This document shows, piece after piece, positions 62,085 to 64,000 of a DNA stretch of 64,000 bases. Under the pieces are notes generated by a model. It saw only the letters and a list, made by a program, of their open reading frames with translations, searched no databases and was not told the DNA's origin. The translations under genes and the position numbers were made by a program. The DNA is from Bacteroidaceae bacterium (GTDB taxonomy: Bacteria; Bacteroidota; Bacteroidia; Bacteroidales; Bacteroidaceae). The stretch is taken from assembly GCA_017631315.1 (NCBI GenBank), contig JAGBTN010000016.1, positions 62,001 through 126,000 of the forward strand. The letters are read 5' to 3'. Numbering within the stretch: the stretch's first letter is position 1; the number at the start of each line of letters is the position of its first letter.

Positions 62085-62453
62085 ATGAAGACGATTGGAA
62101 ACATTATTTGGGTCATTTTTGGCGGCCTCGAGATTGCGGTAGAGTACTTTATTGCCGGTATATTTATGATGCTTACCATTATTGGCATACCCTTTGGTTG
62201 GCAAAGCATGAAGATGGGGCTGCTCGCACTCTGGCCGTTCGGTTCAAAAATCCAAGAAACGAGTTCACAAACGGGATGCCTGAATCTATTCATGAACATA
62301 TTGTGGTTCTTCGTCGGAGGCATCTGGATATGTCTGACCCACATTGCTTTGGGCATCGTCTTCTGCATTACCCTGGTTGGCATACCATTCGGCATGATGC
62401 ACTTCCGCCTGGCAAGACTTGCACTGTCACCATTTGGAAAAGAAATCGTGTAA
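62085..62453 (+). CDS. YccF-family inner-membrane protein
   Basis: The protein has 122 residues and two copies of the YccF domain, each with hydrophobic helices and the GIPFG motif (TIIGIPFGWQSMKMGLLALWPFG and TLVGIPFGMMHFRLARLALSPFG). The function of the family is unknown. It follows the 22-base array and may be read from the upstream promoter if the array does not stop transcription. Confidence 0.93.
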   Translation: MKTIGNIIWVIFGGLEIAVEYFIAGIFMMLTIIGIPFGWQSMKMGLLALWPFGSKIQETSSQTGCLNLFMNILWFFVGGIWICLTHIALGIVFCITLVGIPFGMMHFRLARLALSPFGKEIV

Positions 62454-62515
62454 GACGAGCCCCCTGGCTCAAAAACGAGCAAACAAAAGAATCGGTAATC
62501 TAAGCGCGTAAGGTC

Positions 62516-63898
62516 CTAAAACAGATTGAATAAACCCGATTTCTGTTTGTTGAAATAGCGGTCTGTCTGCTTGATGAGTCCACTCTTGCAGAAGACCACA
62601 ACACGGTCGCCAGCTTGAAGTTGGGTGCCACCATAGATAAGTGCTCCCTGATTCTCGCCACGAACATAACCACCCAAAGTAATACCATTAGGCAAACGCA
62701 ATTCGCAGACTGGCTTCATACTGGCCAAACTTCCTTCGCCCACAACAACCTCAGCCACATCGGCACTGGCAACGGTAAGGCACTTGACGTTGTGAGCATC
62801 TGCATCGAGCATCATCTGGTAGATATGTCCGGCTGCTATCATCTTTTTGTTTATGATAGTACCAATATCCAGCTTCTCCGCCATTGAGACATAGTCCATA
62901 TTATCTACCAGTGCAACCGTCTTACGTACACCCATACGTTTGGCAGCAAGACAAGCCAAAATGTTCGTTTCCGTTTCGGGCGTAAGGGCACAGAAAGCAT
63001 GCATGTCGGGAAGACCCTCCTCAAGCAAGAGTGCTGTGTCGCGCCCATCGCCTTGAATAATACGGATATCGCTATCCTCAAGGATTTCGTTCAGCTTATG
63101 GCAACGCTCCTCGTTCTGCTCTATTATCTTTAAATTATAGAAGTCGGCCTTTCCTTCTGCCACATGAACAGAAGTACGTCCGCCACCCATAATCATAACG
63201 TTACGCACATCTGCATAATCCTCCTTTCCCACCAATTCGCGTATATATTGAATATAACGCTTTGTAGTCATAAAATAAGCAATGTCACCACTGCGCAACT
63301 CATCGTTACCCGTTGGGATAATGGTATTGTCATCGCGCTTGATGGCAACAATGCGATAAGGCGTCTGAGCATCACAAAGGTCACGAAGAGCAATTCCGGT
63401 AATGCGAGCCTTGTCCCAAAGCTTGATGCCTAACATAACCAATGCTCCGCCAGCCACCTCCCAATACTGTCGAACCCACGAACGCTTGATGCCATCGAGT
63501 ATGTCGCGAGCAGCAAGTCCTTCTGGATAGATAATAGAGTCCACGCCCATTTGTCTGAAAAGCTCACCATATTGGGGCATCATATATTCCGCCGTGTCAA
63601 CACGAGCAATCGTCTTACGCGCACCAAGAGTATGAGCCAACATACAGCATGTTATGTTGCGCGTCTCCTCTGGAGTGACAGCTATAAACAAGTCACACTG
63701 ATGGACACCACCTTCTCTCAAACCACTAATTGAGGTAGGAGAAACATTCAGTGTCATGAGATCAAGGTCGCCATTGGCAAGGAGGCGCGCAGTTTTGTCG
63801 GGATTCTCGTCAATAACGATAATATCCTGATCTTCACGTGAAAGAAGTGCGGCAAGATGTGAGCCAACAGCTCCGGCTCCGGCAATTACTATTTTCAT
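62516..63898 (-). CDS. trkA: Trk potassium uptake system regulatory protein TrkA
   Basis: This 460-residue cytoplasmic protein controls the TrkH channel. It has two NAD-binding RCK_N domains (MKIVIAGAGAVGSHLA at 1 and MIMGGGRTSVHVA near 230) each followed by an RCK_C domain. Length is normal. The start overlaps the dxs stop by four bases (ATGA); the dxs-trkA order is common in Bacteroidales, usually with trkH next. trkH is not in view; the sequence downstream is the YccF gene on the other strand. Confidence 0.97.
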   Translation of the reverse strand: MKIVIAGAGAVGSHLAALLSREDQDIIVIDENPDKTARLLANGDLDLMTLNVSPTSISGLREGGVHQCDLFIAVTPEETRNITCCMLAHTLGARKTIARVDTAEYMMPQYGELFRQMGVDSIIYPEGLAARDILDGIKRSWVRQYWEVAGGALVMLGIKLWDKARITGIALRDLCDAQTPYRIVAIKRDDNTIIPTGNDELRSGDIAYFMTTKRYIQYIRELVGKEDYADVRNVMIMGGGRTSVHVAEGKADFYNLKIIEQNEERCHKLNEILEDSDIRIIQGDGRDTALLLEEGLPDMHAFCALTPETETNILACLAAKRMGVRKTVALVDNMDYVSMAEKLDIGTIINKKMIAAGHIYQMMLDADAHNVKCLTVASADVAEVVVGEGSLASMKPVCELRLPNGITLGGYVRGENQGALIYGGTQLQAGDRVVVFCKSGLIKQTDRYFNKQKSGLFNLF

Positions 63899-64000
63899 GA
63901 AAGAGCTTTCTTTATAGCCTCTGCATCGAGACCAACAATATGGTACAGTTCCTCTGGAGTGCCGTGTTCCACAAAGCTATCAGGCAGTCCAAGACGTATC
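63895..64000 (-). CDS. dxs: 1-deoxy-D-xylulose-5-phosphate synthase, C-terminal end only
   Basis: The last 35 residues are visible (IRLGLPDSFVEHGTPEELY, then GLDAEAIKKALS). They match the end of DXS, the first enzyme of the MEP isoprenoid pathway, where LPDxFVEHG is well kept. The rest of the gene lies beyond the window. Confidence 0.88.
   Translation of the reverse strand, partial: IRLGLPDSFVEHGTPEELYHIVGLDAEAIKKALS

Overview
The window looks like chromosome of a Bacteroidales bacterium, most likely Prevotella or a close relative. The evidence is the Bacteroidota-type promoters (TTTG, then about 19 bases, then TAnnTTTGC) seen before many genes, a gldE gene beside ssb, a Na+-pumping methylmalonyl-CoA decarboxylase operon, secreted proteins ending in a 'YDLxGRKV...GIYIIDGKK' tail, and many TPR and FAS1 proteins of Bacteroidota type. 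Species-level naming is not supported by the sequence alone.

Layout. 1-7.3 kb: the end of a secreted protein with a small peptide gene after it, tRNA-Gly(CCC), a reverse rubrerythrin, and a leftward hisG-hisD-hisC-hisB-recR-membrane protein-GNAT operon. 7.9-14.7 kb: FKBP isomerase, recF with a DUF721/DciA gene, a TPR protein with ribH, xseA-xseB-ilvE, msrA. 14.8-18.8 kb: methylmalonyl-CoA decarboxylase (mmdA, D, C, B), whose carrier subunit has two biotinyl domains. 20-28 kb: MATE exporter and phosphoesterase, a FAS1 lipoprotein, a small secreted tail-domain protein, an ECF sigma/membrane/periplasmic trio, mazG, and a second ECF sigma. 28-34 kb: phosphodiesterase, AraC-type regulator, dipeptidyl peptidase III, AlkD-like protein, Fur-family regulator, purA. 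34-40 kb is the accessory part: an S23-type four-helix protein, a TPR protein, a putative structured RNA, a beta-barrel protein, a Tat-exported isomerase-like protein, and a three-gene TIR-like / AAA ATPase / DUF4435 operon that resembles a defence system. 40-64 kb: a large zinc metalloprotease, sstT, an endonuclease-phosphatase, ssb-gldE, gyrA with two TPR genes, metA with a U32 protein, a 1257-residue GH76 mannanase, an OprB-like porin, a hemerythrin-LuxR regulator, a YccF protein, trkA and the end of dxs.

Three intergenic repeat families run through the window. (i) Arrays of 22-base units (consensus ACACGTTAAGTCGGGCAACT plus AT) occur at seven loci, mostly at gene 3' ends and often closing in a hairpin. 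(ii) A 7-base unit GTTGTCY/RGACAAC occurs at four loci, all at gene 5' ends. It is free of stops in all six frames, and it forms the signal peptide of one gene and a linker in another. (iii) A 7-base unit TAAYTCK lies inside the mmd operon.

The most interesting items are the TIR-like/AAA/DUF4435 operon at 37.7-40.2 kb, the heptanucleotide repeat used as protein-coding sequence, the 22-base arrays, and the candidate structured RNA at 35.2-35.5 kb.
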